From Leucaena leucocephala (taxonomy: Eukaryota; Streptophyta; Magnoliopsida; Fabales; Fabaceae): a stretch of DNA of 64,000 bases. The notes beneath the pieces were generated by a model that saw only the letters and a program-made list of their open reading frames with translations, was not told where the DNA came from and made no database searches. The stretch is taken from the NCBI GenBank assembly GCA_037074615.1, contig CM073535.1, forward strand, positions 5,247,001 through 5,311,000, in the 5' to 3' direction. The position numbers and the translations under genes are program-made. Within the stretch, counting starts at the first letter, position 1, and each line of letters opens with the position of its first letter. This document shows positions 49,032 to 64,000 of the stretch, in pieces.

Positions 49032-51130
49032 ACATTATTGTTGCATTTCTTATCTTCAGTATTGCTTAGTTGGTGCTGTGTTTGGTGGGAACAATGACAA
49101 AGGGTCCTCAAGGAAGAGAATGAGAAGGCAGCAGGAATTTAAAAACAAGTAAAATTCTTTTCCATAAAAACACAAACAAGAGCAAACAATAGCCTTCTAT
49201 GGTTTTCTTGCACTCTCTGATAGGATGGCAGGTAATAAAGCAAGTAAATTTTGAAGTGTGAATATTAAAACTAGTTTTACTAAAATAAAACTACCAATTC
49301 AGATGAAACACTATTGCGAGGGAGTATAAGACATATATTGTGTTTGAAGTCTGATACTCCCAATAGAAAGGAGACACCACCAAGGCTGTGTGAAGTGGAA
49401 AGACAATTCAGTAGTGTGCAATCAAATCAACTGAAAAGGGACTTAAGTTCTTCTCAGCTGTCTGTAATCTAAGTACTGACTTTGGGATGACAATCTATGG
49501 TCATTAGTCGTAGACATAGCTTCTTCAGGATCCATGTCTTAGGGTGCGTTTGGTTCTTGATTCTTGTGTTAGCTATTTGTCTTTTGTGGGTTCTTAGTTC
49601 TGCGTAAAGAAGTAAAATCTATAGTCAGAGATATGCAAGAGCCATAGATTTTGGCTGTGTCCAATATCTGAAATTTGAATAGTCCAATCAAAGTCGATAG
49701 TTTGAAAATTTGAGATTCTAAATATGGTCAACATGTCTCCCTTTTGAATTCAAGCTTCCTTATGGATGGATCTTAAAATCTCATTGACAGCTAACCAGGA
49801 CTCAAACTGCCCAGAAATGTGAGTCACTGAGCACTGAGCAAGAGCAGAGTAGGATAATCAGGCTTATTTAATCGATATTAAGCCTGCCTCATATTGATCA
49901 CTTAAAATCTGTGGGACTTATAAGAGACATAAATCTTTCATGATAATTCAGGGAATGGATTACTTTAATGATATTAAGATGATTTTAACTTTCAAAAACT
50001 CAATCTTGAAAAGTAAATCTCTCGTTATATATATATATATATATATTTCCTGTCACTGTGTCTATGTGGAATAAAGAGTTAAACTTTATTATAAACAAAC
50101 TCATTGATGATACGAGCAGCTTAATCATAAAATTTCAAGTGTGTAAAATGATACGAGCAGCTTCTCTATGTTATAATACTTATGTGAGTACGGAAGATTA
50201 ATTTTAATTAATGCATGCATGCCATATAGTATACCATTACAATGTATGAACCGAACGATTTATAGAGTATCCTTAAACCATAAGTATAGAAATTTAATAA
50301 CAACATAAATGTTTTGGTTTCTCAAGTTAGCTAGACCACTTTCTTTTAGCCAAAAAAGAAACTTCTTGCTTTTGAGGTTCATTTTTATATACTAGCAAAA
50401 AAACATAAATTCTTAAAAATGTTGGAAAACATAAAATTGGACTTTTTTTTTTCTAAACATAATTCACCTACCTCTCCCAAATTCTTTTTTAATGTTTTGG
50501 TTCTAAATTATATTTTTCTCATTTTTAATATAACAATATGATATCTAGTAATAATCGGTCATTCGGTCATTTTCAAATATCATTGAGCATGCTATAGTCT
50601 TTGAAAGAAAAACAATTTATTACGATTAATAAAGAATATATTATTTAACACTCCTTCTTATCCTTTTCGCAAGGCCTTTATAAAAACGAAACTTGTTGTT
50701 TTAGAAAGAATTAATTAGTTAACAGCTCATTCATCCATGAAAGAAGGCTAAAAATAAAAAACCACCTTGTAAAATGACGAGCAGGAGTTATAGGATCCGT
50801 GAGACATGACATTATAATCCATCTTTATATATGTACGACACCTCTCGCAGTCACCTTAGCATAGGACGCCCCGCAACAATCCAGGATGAACGATGAGGAA
50901 GAAAGTGGTGGTGGGACCCACCAGTGACGGCGGCGCCAATGCTTCTTTTGTAGTGGCCACACGTAGATTACACGCCACGCGCGTAGACAACAACGGGCTT
51001 CTCGTTCGTGGTATTCCTATTCCTATTCCTATTAGACATATATGATATATCCCAGAAAAAAAAAACAATTTAACCGACGGTTGCAATTTTTCAATCTTGC
51101 TCGTTGCTTCAACTGGATCAAACCACCCCA
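49032..51130. other. Intergenic between IQM and casein kinase genes
   Basis: No gene was recognised. It contains a TA repeat at 50026-50046 and three to four TTCCTA units at about 51013-51032. A reading frame on the minus strand at 50856-51230 is unsupported. Confidence 0.5.
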
Positions 51131-51152
51131 TATTCGAATTGGGGGGGAACAC

Positions 51153-51171
51153 AGAGAGAGAGAGAGAGAGG
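51153..51171. repeat. GA microsatellite before the casein kinase gene
   Basis: A GA run about 370 bp upstream of the start codon, probably in the promoter or leader. Confidence 0.85.
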
Positions 51172-51539
51172 GACCGCCCAATCACCCACCTCGTTCCCCA
51201 TGATCCGTTCTCAACTTTTTCTTCAACCAATACCCCTCTCCCTTCTTTCCACCTGACCTAACCGTAGATTTTGTAATTATTATTCATCAAAAACAAAAAG
51301 GGCTAACTTTTTATCATATGGGAGATTTCCTACCGCCAGATCTCTGAAGAATTCTTCGTTTCCCCCCCTCTTATCCTTCTATTCAATTTCATTTTTTTTC
51401 TAATATTCTTCTTAGCTGTTCTTCGTATCGGATTCATGGATTCCAGTTTTGGGTTCGGAGAATATTTCATGTTGCATACCTTTCTTATTTAGAATTAGGT
51501 ACTCTTGTTAGTTTAGGGTTTCCATTTTACGCTTTTTGA

Positions 51540-56597
<5,058 letters not shown>

Positions 56598-59119
56598 ATT
56601 GTCACCTTTTCATCTTTGTAAATTTATGGCACACTTTTCTAGTTGCTGATGCTGCTTTAACTGAGCTGTGGCAAGTTTGGTCTAAACTTGGAAATCTGGG
56701 TTTGGATTGTGAATACACCTAAAGCTGACAAAGCTGATGAACGTATTTAAGCTAAGATTTATGCTTTGCTGTAAAGCTTGAGCCTAAATTGGCCTTTATC
56801 TTCTGGCGGGAAACTCCTGAATGTTATGGCCTCTCTTATCCTGTGAGTTGTTATTGATGATTTACCTGATGCTTCTTGGAACACACAGTTTCAAAATTAC
56901 TGAACCAGTGACAATGTAATTAGCCATGCTTACTCATGTTTTTGATAATACTTAAAATGCTACCACGGTGCAAGTTTTGTGGAGATTATTGTGGAAGGAG
57001 AATTTCTTCTTGGTTCGTTGATTATTTTATATTTTACTCGAAGTTCTGTTAAGATTAATTCATTGTTTTTCCTTTCTTTAATCAATAGATCTGCATGCCA
57101 TCCCCCCCCCCCTGATTCTCACTCCTTTTTTATTGCTTTCAGAAGAAATATGAACTGCTTGGCCAGTCTGGTTTGATTTTACTTGAATGTGAGAGTTGAG
57201 TTACATGTTTTGGGATCTTAGGGTAATTTTTCATTAATATCCATTTAATTTTGTATGTAAATTTTGATTGAGAAGTGTCTAATATATATTTCTGATTGAT
57301 GACCTCTATATAACTTCGTATGATTTCCAGATTGAATTTATACGTAGAATTTTTCAAATTATCATCTCTTCTTGAATGCCTTGTTCTGAAGCTTTTATTA
57401 TTACTTAACACCAGTGTTCATAATGGAAGATTGCACTGCTAAATGAACAAGGGAATTTCGAGGGCTCAATTAAAAAAAAAACGCGTGCAGATAATTTGTG
57501 ATTTCCAATATTGCCTCGAAGTCAAACTTCGCTTTACGCGATTGGATAAAGTCGCCTCATTCAATATTGAAGATTATGATCCTCATTGTAACTTATAATT
57601 TTACTTCCTTACTTTCAATAGTATTTGCCCAATAACTAATGCATAGTTATTTTAGTGGCGTAAAATTTTACTAAACTTTTCTAGATTTTGATTAAGTAGA
57701 TATATATGTTGGGAGAGACAATTATAAATTTTAAAATTGAATTAGTTATTTAAATACCCTGATAATAGGGTAAAAAATATGTGGAGACTAGTTATAGTAT
57801 AACAAAAAATCTTATTGTCCAATAATTATGGCCTAAGTTCTAAAAGGTCAAGGCAATGGCCACTGAGCAATTATCACATTCATAAAAAATGATGTCAGCT
57901 TGTTCTGATCAATTCCTCGCAGCATAATATGAAGTCACTATAAGTATTTCCACCACTCAAGTAACTCAAATCCCTAACCCAGAAAGGCTGATTTTAACAA
58001 TGCGAGTTAAGAAAACTCAAGTAATATTCTTTATTCCTCATTTAACTCTTCTTGTCACCATGAATCATACTTTCTGCTCAAATTATGCCTCAATAATGTA
58101 TAACTGTCAAGCAATGTAAAGCTCGGGAGAGGAAGCGACTCTGTATTAAATAAATAATACACATCTCCACCAACATGTCAAAAGATATAGAGGGCAATGC
58201 GGTGTCCTCCAAGTGATGAGCTGTTATGATAGGATATTCAATTTGAGTGTTGATATGTTTTATCTAGAAAGTCATCTGCAGAATGAGATTCTTGTTTCCT
58301 TCTAGTATCTTTTTGGTTACTCATTAACAAAATTCATTTGAACTATGCTCCTTTGCTTGACTTAAAAAATTACTCAAGAAACCTAAACTAGTTTAACCAA
58401 GAAAGAGTGGTGTGAAAAAATTGCAACAAGTCTGTATTGTGATCCCCGCATTCAAGTTTTTTCATTAATCAACTAGAGGCTGCGCTCAAATTTCAATTTC
58501 ATATCAAAAGACTTAATCTAAATGCGTTTCAACAGCAAATTTGGATTGCTTAGCTTTCTCCCCAAGGCAGAACAATATTATGCAGTTATACAGAAAAGTG
58601 AAGATGTCATAGTGCACTGCACATTCATATTGATATTGTAGCATGTCAAACAAAATATCATCAACTGAGGTTCAATAGTTCCAGAAATTGCAGAGAAATG
58701 CATCCACTACAAGGGTGATGATGCAACTGGAATTTCTGTTTCCATATGCAATTTTGAAACCATAGAAGCCCTCTCCTGAACTGAGAAGTTTATAGGTTTT
58801 CGAGGAATATGTCATGCAAACAAAATGAGTTGCATTTATTTGAGTTTAGATACATAGCAGATGAAATTTAAAAGAACAAAGGGGAAAAAACAAATACCAT
58901 GGCTTCTTTCTATGGACCACGATCGACGAAGAAGACTACTACACTCTACAGGATCCAAAACCAACACTTGGATCACAATTTCTCTACTTCATCCCATGAA
59001 CTGACCAGCAAAGGAACGAGGGCAATCAATTATTTTCTGAATCAACATGAAAATAGCCAGCTGAGATGATTCAAAATTCAAACCCTTCTTCACCAAGATG
59101 ATTCCTGAAAATAAACTTG
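56598..59119. other. Convergent intergenic region
   Basis: Contains the 3' UTR of the casein kinase gene and, next to 59120, that of the DUF3511 gene. A run of ten C lies at about 57103-57112. No other gene was recognised. Confidence 0.5.
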
Positions 59120-59524
59120 CTACAACCCATAGACAACTCTGGTGTACTTGTCCTTGAGCCACTTGAAACTTCTCCTCATAGAGCCTTTCAATTTACCTTC
59201 AACAGCATAAACCTTGTAACTAGCAACCCTCTTCTTCCTCTGCAACTCAGGATCAGCTAAACTCCAGCTCTTAGACGAAGAGCTTTTTGTGGACCTGCCT
59301 TTCTTGAACTTGAAATTCACATCGCCGTTTCCCATTTGGGTTTGAGTTGGATATGCAACAACAGAGGAAGCATATGAAGCACTGTAACATCTAAGATCCC
59401 GCATGTCACGGACCACGGTTGAAGAAGAAGAAGAAGATGATGCTGTTGTTGCAGAGCAAGAATATGGCTCAATCTGATTCTGCATCCTCCCATGGCCGTA
59501 AGACTTGGATCTGAAATCTTCCAT
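59120..59524 (-). CDS. DUF3511 domain protein
   Basis: A single-exon protein of 134 residues. The N-terminal half is Ser-rich, with a run of seven Ser after ATTA. The C-terminal third is basic and carries the conserved DUF3511 pattern: PELQRKKRVASYKVYAVEGK, then MRRSFKWLKDKYTRVVYG. Length and layout are typical for this plant-only family, whose function is unknown. No signal peptide or membrane segment is visible. The overlapping frame at 59317-59619 on the same strand is a shadow. Confidence 0.88.
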   Translation of the reverse strand: MEDFRSKSYGHGRMQNQIEPYSCSATTASSSSSSSTVVRDMRDLRCYSASYASSVVAYPTQTQMGNGDVNFKFKKGRSTKSSSSKSWSLADPELQRKKRVASYKVYAVEGKLKGSMRRSFKWLKDKYTRVVYGL

Positions 59525-61090
59525 TTTCCAAGGCTTGACCTTTTTCCGATGGGAGTCTGAAGCAGTGGCTTCTGCTTCGGAACAAACAAAATAATGGCAT
59601 TTTTCACCCAGAAATTCATTCTTAATCCATTGCCAGCGACTCCTATGCTGGTGGCGCTGACTTTGATGATTTTTGCTGGCGTTGGTGAAAGTTCCGAAGG
59701 GCCAACTTCCTACAAGGGGTCCTACCTAGCCAATCAAAACGAACCACGTCATAGTTTCTTTTACAGTATTAAAAAAATTAAATTACAGACAGCGAGGGGC
59801 AGGGCTAAAACAGAACATCAACATGACTACGATTTAGTATAGTACAGTCCCTTTCGAGATTTGTTTTGAGTTTTTGTAAACATTCAACTTACTTAATGTA
59901 TGGAAATCCTTTTAAAAAAGGAATCAATTACTCTATCTACTCCTAATCGCATCTAACTACCTCATCCGAATCGTCATTAAATCATTATTATTTTTTAAAT
60001 AAAACAACAAATTAAATTTTCACACATTTAAAATCATAAATTATATCTCAAAAAGCCAAAAAAATTGCATTAAACTTTAAATATTAACAAATTAATTAAC
60101 ATTCTAATTGATGACTTGTAATATAGTACTCCTAAAGTCTTGTAAAGATTACTTTTAATGAATTAAGAAAATTATATAAATTGAGATCTTATCCGCTAAA
60201 TTGAAAGATACCAACAGTTAGATTGTGATATATTTTTTTTATGATAAATCAATATTTAACACTTTTTTAAATCATATTATTTCAAACAACAAAATATTTT
60301 AATTTTAAAATTTTTGGTTATCTCTTTTAATATAAATATCTTTTATGGGACTCAAACTCATGACTTAAAGAGGTTTAATGGGGCTTCCACATATAAATGT
60401 GGGTAGAGCGTGGTATATAATAATGTTTAAACGTGAAATAGACACATATGCTAATTATTTAATTTTTTAAAACCCCCTCTCAACACCCATGAATGATGCA
60501 TGAATATGATACGTGAATATGATGTAGTAAGCATCCGGCGCACCAATACTCTCAGTTTTGAAAAATATAGGTTGAGATACATACTTATAGAATACGTGTA
60601 TATATAATCATAAAAAAATATAATTTCAATTTAAAAAATCCAAATTTAGAACATAATTATATAACCATTTTATATCATGTGTAATTGAGTTACAACTAAA
60701 TTAATATTATAAAGATTAAATGATTAATTTTATCAAAAAATTAATCCACATAACAGTTTAGACCAAGCAAACCATGTAATATTTGTGTAGCTTCAGCCCA
60801 CAATGTCATCTTCATCATGGTCGATTTTGTATGAGAGGGGCCTAAAGAATGGATATGGGTCATTTCGGGCTTAAGTCCAGTACATGATTACAGTATACAC
60901 GGGTTCGACCCACGATCTTATCCTGAACCGATTAACTCGGGGCAAATCCAAATACACCGAAAAGAGCTCCCGAGGGGGATAAACCGGATAAACCTTTGCA
61001 CTCGGGCTAACTCACTTGACTATAGCACTCGCTTCAGGAAATCGCCCTTCGTTCAACTTCCTCAACTCCGCGGCGTAGATCCTGGAGTTT
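59525..61090. other. Divergent intergenic region before eIF4A
   Basis: AT-rich, holding the promoters of the DUF3511 and eIF4A genes. No other gene was recognised. GGGTTCGACCC at about 60900 looks like a tRNA T-arm but lacks the rest of a tRNA. Confidence 0.5.
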
Positions 61091-61094
61091 GGGA

Positions 61095-61103
61095 AAACCC
61101 TAA
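61095..61103 (+). promoter_or_regulatory. Telo-box in the eIF4A promoter or leader
   Basis: AAACCCTAA lies about 500 bp before the start codon and just before the inferred first non-coding exon. This motif is frequent near the start sites of plant translation-apparatus genes. Confidence 0.55.
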
Positions 61104-61356
61104 TTGCCTTCCCAAAACAATACCACTCTTCAATCAGCCACTTACTACCACCGCTTTCCCCTCTTTGGCTTTTTCTTGGATACAAAACCACTCGTAATCC
61201 GAGAAGGTCTTTGTTATAATTCCGTCCTCAATATTTTGGTTGCTTCGTAATGGCGCAATTTGTTTAAATTTATTCACAATTTCCTCCCATCTTTATCGAT
61301 ATATCTTTTATGTTATTGTTGAGGCATTAGCTGTTGGATCTGTTCATGATGTTGTG

Positions 61357-61600
61357 GTATGTCAATCATACATACTTGTAATTCCTAGTTATTGGTTGGA
61401 TTGTGGGTGATTGAGTTAAAACATATCACGTTCTGTACGTTGAGAAACATAGCTATGTTTGAGAAATATTCTATTTTCAAATGTACCACGGTCAAACTCA
61501 AATCCCCACACCTCAAAAACAATTTTTTTAATTATTGTGTTGTTTTGGTTCTAATTAACTGAATAAATTTCGGGTATAACTGTTCTTTGTTTCCTGCAGT
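61357..61600 (+). other. Inferred 5' UTR intron of eIF4A
   Basis: A donor GTATGT at 61357 and an acceptor TTTCCTGCAG ending at 61600, one base before the A that precedes the start codon. The acceptor is clear; the donor is one of several possibilities. Confidence 0.45.
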
Positions 61601-61601
61601 A

Positions 61602-63958
61602 ATGGCTGGAGTAGCATCTGATAGTTCACAATTTGACGCTCGTCAATATGATTCAAAAATGGAACTGTAAGAACTTCAACTTGTTCAGAATTTTAAATTA
61701 GTAGGTCTTTATCTGGTTTTATTGCCTTGCTTATTAGAGTTGTTGCTCATGTTTATTGTTTCACTATATGCATTTTCTGAGTACAGTAATATTTTAGCTA
61801 GATGCTACGCTTATTGCTTGGTTTGGTGACTCAATGGTTACAGGCTTACTACTGACGGGCAGGACTTCTTTACATCTTATGATGAGGTTCATGATAATTT
61901 TGATGCCATGGGTTTGCATGAGAATCTTCTCAGAGGCATTTATGCATATGGTAGATTTTATCCTTTTTGTACTAAAATTTAATTTTGTTCAAAAAATAGC
62001 GTTTCCTGTAGTTCAATTCCATGAAATTGATTATATAATGTAGACATGTAGTGAGTGAACCTTGGATTATTCTTTTGTGATGTACTGTGTAGTTATGAAA
62101 CTCTTTGTTCGTGTTTTTAATCATGGGTTATTACTGTTTCAGATTTATGGAGAATGTCACTCTAAATATGGACAAGCGTTAATATTGTTATTTGCTATTA
62201 ATTAATAACTAGTGTGGGTCTTGTACACTCTCATGTAATATGAAAACTGAGCCGCAATGTTCCTGTTTTATGAGTAGTGCTACTTGTTACGTTTTTTTAT
62301 TTTATATATAGATGTATAATGTGTGGTGTATATTCCCGTCTTTTTTTTAATTACAATTTTGGCTGCATGGTTGAGCGCTCAAATCATTAAATTGGTATGA
62401 TTTTTTATTTACCATAGGATTTGAGAAGCCCTCGGCTATACAGCAAAGGGGAATAGTTCCCTTCATCAAGGGACTTGATGTTATTCAGCAGGCTCAGTCA
62501 GGAACTGGAAAGACAGCAACTTTCTGCTCTGGGGTTTTGCAGCAGCTTGACTATAGTTTGATGGAATGCCAGGCCTTGGTATTAGCACCAACTCGAGAAC
62601 TTGCTCAGCAGATTGAGAAGGTTATGCGAGCACTTGGAGACTATCTTGGTGTGAAGGTTCATGCATGTGTGGGAGGAACTAGTGTTCGTGAAGACCAACG
62701 CATTCTATCTAGTGGTGTTCATGTTGTTGTTGGTACCCCTGGTCGTGTATTTGACATGCTGCGCAGGCAGTCACTTCGGCCAGAGTACATCAAGATGTTT
62801 GTCTTGGATGAGGCAGATGAAATGCTTTCTCGAGGTTTTAAAGATCAGGTATTTTTATAATCTTATTTTCTTTTTCACTTGCGTATGCAAGTGATTTATT
62901 TTTGTCATGTTTGATTTTTGTGTATTTGTAAATATGTGGACGTGTCTCTGCATATTTTTGCATATCTATATGCAAATTAATATAGTTTCATTCTTAGAAA
63001 CCTTGCAAAAACGCTTGACTCAATAAAAAGTGACTCCTTTGGTACTTTATAGGCCCTTAAAGTAAGTTTAGGTGGGTGTTAAATTAGTTTTGTTTATCTT
63101 GGACTAATTCCAGTTTAAGATTTCTATGAGCTATGAATTCTTCCTCAGAATATCTTTCTTCTATTTATTTGAAACTTCTTTTGCTAGATATATTTACATT
63201 ACCTTGAAGATTATACATGCTCTTGCTAGTCATGGTTGCTTTGGTACTTCTGCTGGAATTTTCGTAGTTAGAACTCCCATTTATTTTTATAACTGCTCTA
63301 ACCTTGGTGTTGTTGTTATCAGATCTATGATATCTTCCAGCTACTTCCATCCCAGATTCAGGTGGGAGTTTTTTCGGCTACGATGCCTCCTGAGGCTCTT
63401 GAGATCACTAGGAAGTTTATGAACAAGCCTGTTAGAATTCTTGTGAAGCGTGATGAGCTAACTTTGGAGGGTATAAAACAGTTTCATGTCAATGTTGAGA
63501 GAGAGGAATGGAAGCTAGACACACTCTGTGATCTTTATGAAACATTGGCCATCACTCAGAGTGTCATTTTTGTGAACACCAGAAGGAAGGTTGATTGGCT
63601 TACTGATCAGATGCGAAGCCGGGACCACACAGTTTCAGCAACCCATGGAGACATGGACCAGAATACCAGAGATATTATTATGCGCGAATTCCGTTCTGGA
63701 TCTTCTCGTGTTTTAATAACAACTGATCTCTTGGCTCGTGGTATCGATGTCCAGCAAGTGTCACTAGTTATTAATTATGATCTTCCTACTCAGCCTGAGA
63801 ACTATCTCCACCGTATTGGCCGTAGTGGGAGGTTTGGAAGGAAAGGTGTTGCAATCAATTTTGTGACAAGAGACGATGAAAGAATGCTGTTTGACATCCA
63901 GAGATTTTATAATGTGGTAATTGAGGAGCTGCCATCTAATGTTGCTGAACTCCTATAA
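61602..63958 (+). CDS. EIF4A: Translation initiation factor eIF4A (DEAD-box RNA helicase)
   Basis: ATP-dependent RNA helicase that unwinds mRNA leaders within the cap-binding complex eIF4F. Four coding exons: 61602-61666, 61844-61950, 62418-62848 and 63323-63958, giving 412 residues; the usual plant length is 413. Motifs in order are the Q-motif around FEKPSAIQQRG (59-69), AQSGTGKT (83-90), PTRELAQQ, DEAD (188-191), SAT (219-221), and HRIGRSGR (364-371). KRDELTLEGIKQFHVNVERE and SVIFVNTRRKVDWL fit cytoplasmic eIF4A rather than the exon-junction factor eIF4A-III. At the exon 1/2 junction the protein reads KMELL where plant eIF4A normally has KMNELL, which accounts for the one-residue difference. 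The stop is in the window; the 3' UTR runs past its end. Confidence 0.96.
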
Positions 63959-64000
63959 TGAGATTTTGCCTTCCATCATTAATAGAGGAAAGTTGGATTC

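Noticed and set aside
50856..51230. Minus-strand frame of 124 codons
   Set aside because: Covers the promoter and leader of the casein kinase gene; no domain, and it includes a GA microsatellite.
59317..59619. Second minus-strand frame overlapping the DUF3511 gene
   Set aside because: Out of frame with the recognisable domain; a shadow.
60890..60920. tRNA T-arm-like GGGTTCGACCC
   Set aside because: No acceptor stem, D-arm or anticodon arm can be placed around it.

Overview
The window is nuclear DNA from a flowering plant, most likely a eudicot. It is AT-rich, the genes are split by GT-AG introns, intergenic gaps reach several kilobases, and it contains short inverted-repeat transposons, SINE-like remnants and many microsatellites. 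All protein products belong to familiar land-plant families. I could not identify the species. I see no rRNA, no convincing tRNA, no CRISPR array and no bacterial-type operon.

Nine genes could be rebuilt by hand, exon by exon, with reading phase kept across every junction. In order they are: a cytokinin dehydrogenase of the CKX3/CKX4 type (+, 7822-10569); two tandem alpha/beta hydrolases with the same seven-exon structure (-, 17461-21261 and 22687-25774); a bHLH041-like transcription factor (+, 27946-31621), followed by a decayed copy of its 3' end (about 32350-33119); a mitochondrial-type RecA (-, 34803-39872); an IQM-family calmodulin-binding protein (+, 46202-48657); a casein kinase 1-like kinase (+, 51540-56597); a small DUF3511 protein (-, 59120-59524); and translation initiation factor eIF4A (+, 61602-63958). 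The eIF4A coding region is complete and its 3' UTR runs off the window. Apart from the tandem hydrolases, the genes are functionally unrelated, as is usual for plant chromosomes.

The gaps are rich in small transposons. A complete non-autonomous CACTA element (2542-3955) has matching terminal inverted repeats, an AAG target duplication and an array of palindromic subterminal repeats. Positions 236-912 hold what look like MITEs of one family nested inside each other. Three members of another MITE family lie upstream of the CKX gene (about 7025-7493), in the gap after it (about 14906-15588) and inside intron 6 of the first hydrolase (about 17747-18267). The middle member appears to carry a captured piece of a membrane-protein gene. 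A tRNA-derived SINE remnant, a probable second SINE and a 146-bp fold-back element complete the mobile fraction.

I found no gene system that is clearly undescribed. The observations most worth following are the gene fragment inside the MITE, the structured repeat array of the CACTA element, and the duplicated and decayed 3' exons of the bHLH gene. Exon boundaries are inferred from splice consensus, phase and family resemblance; no transcript data were available.
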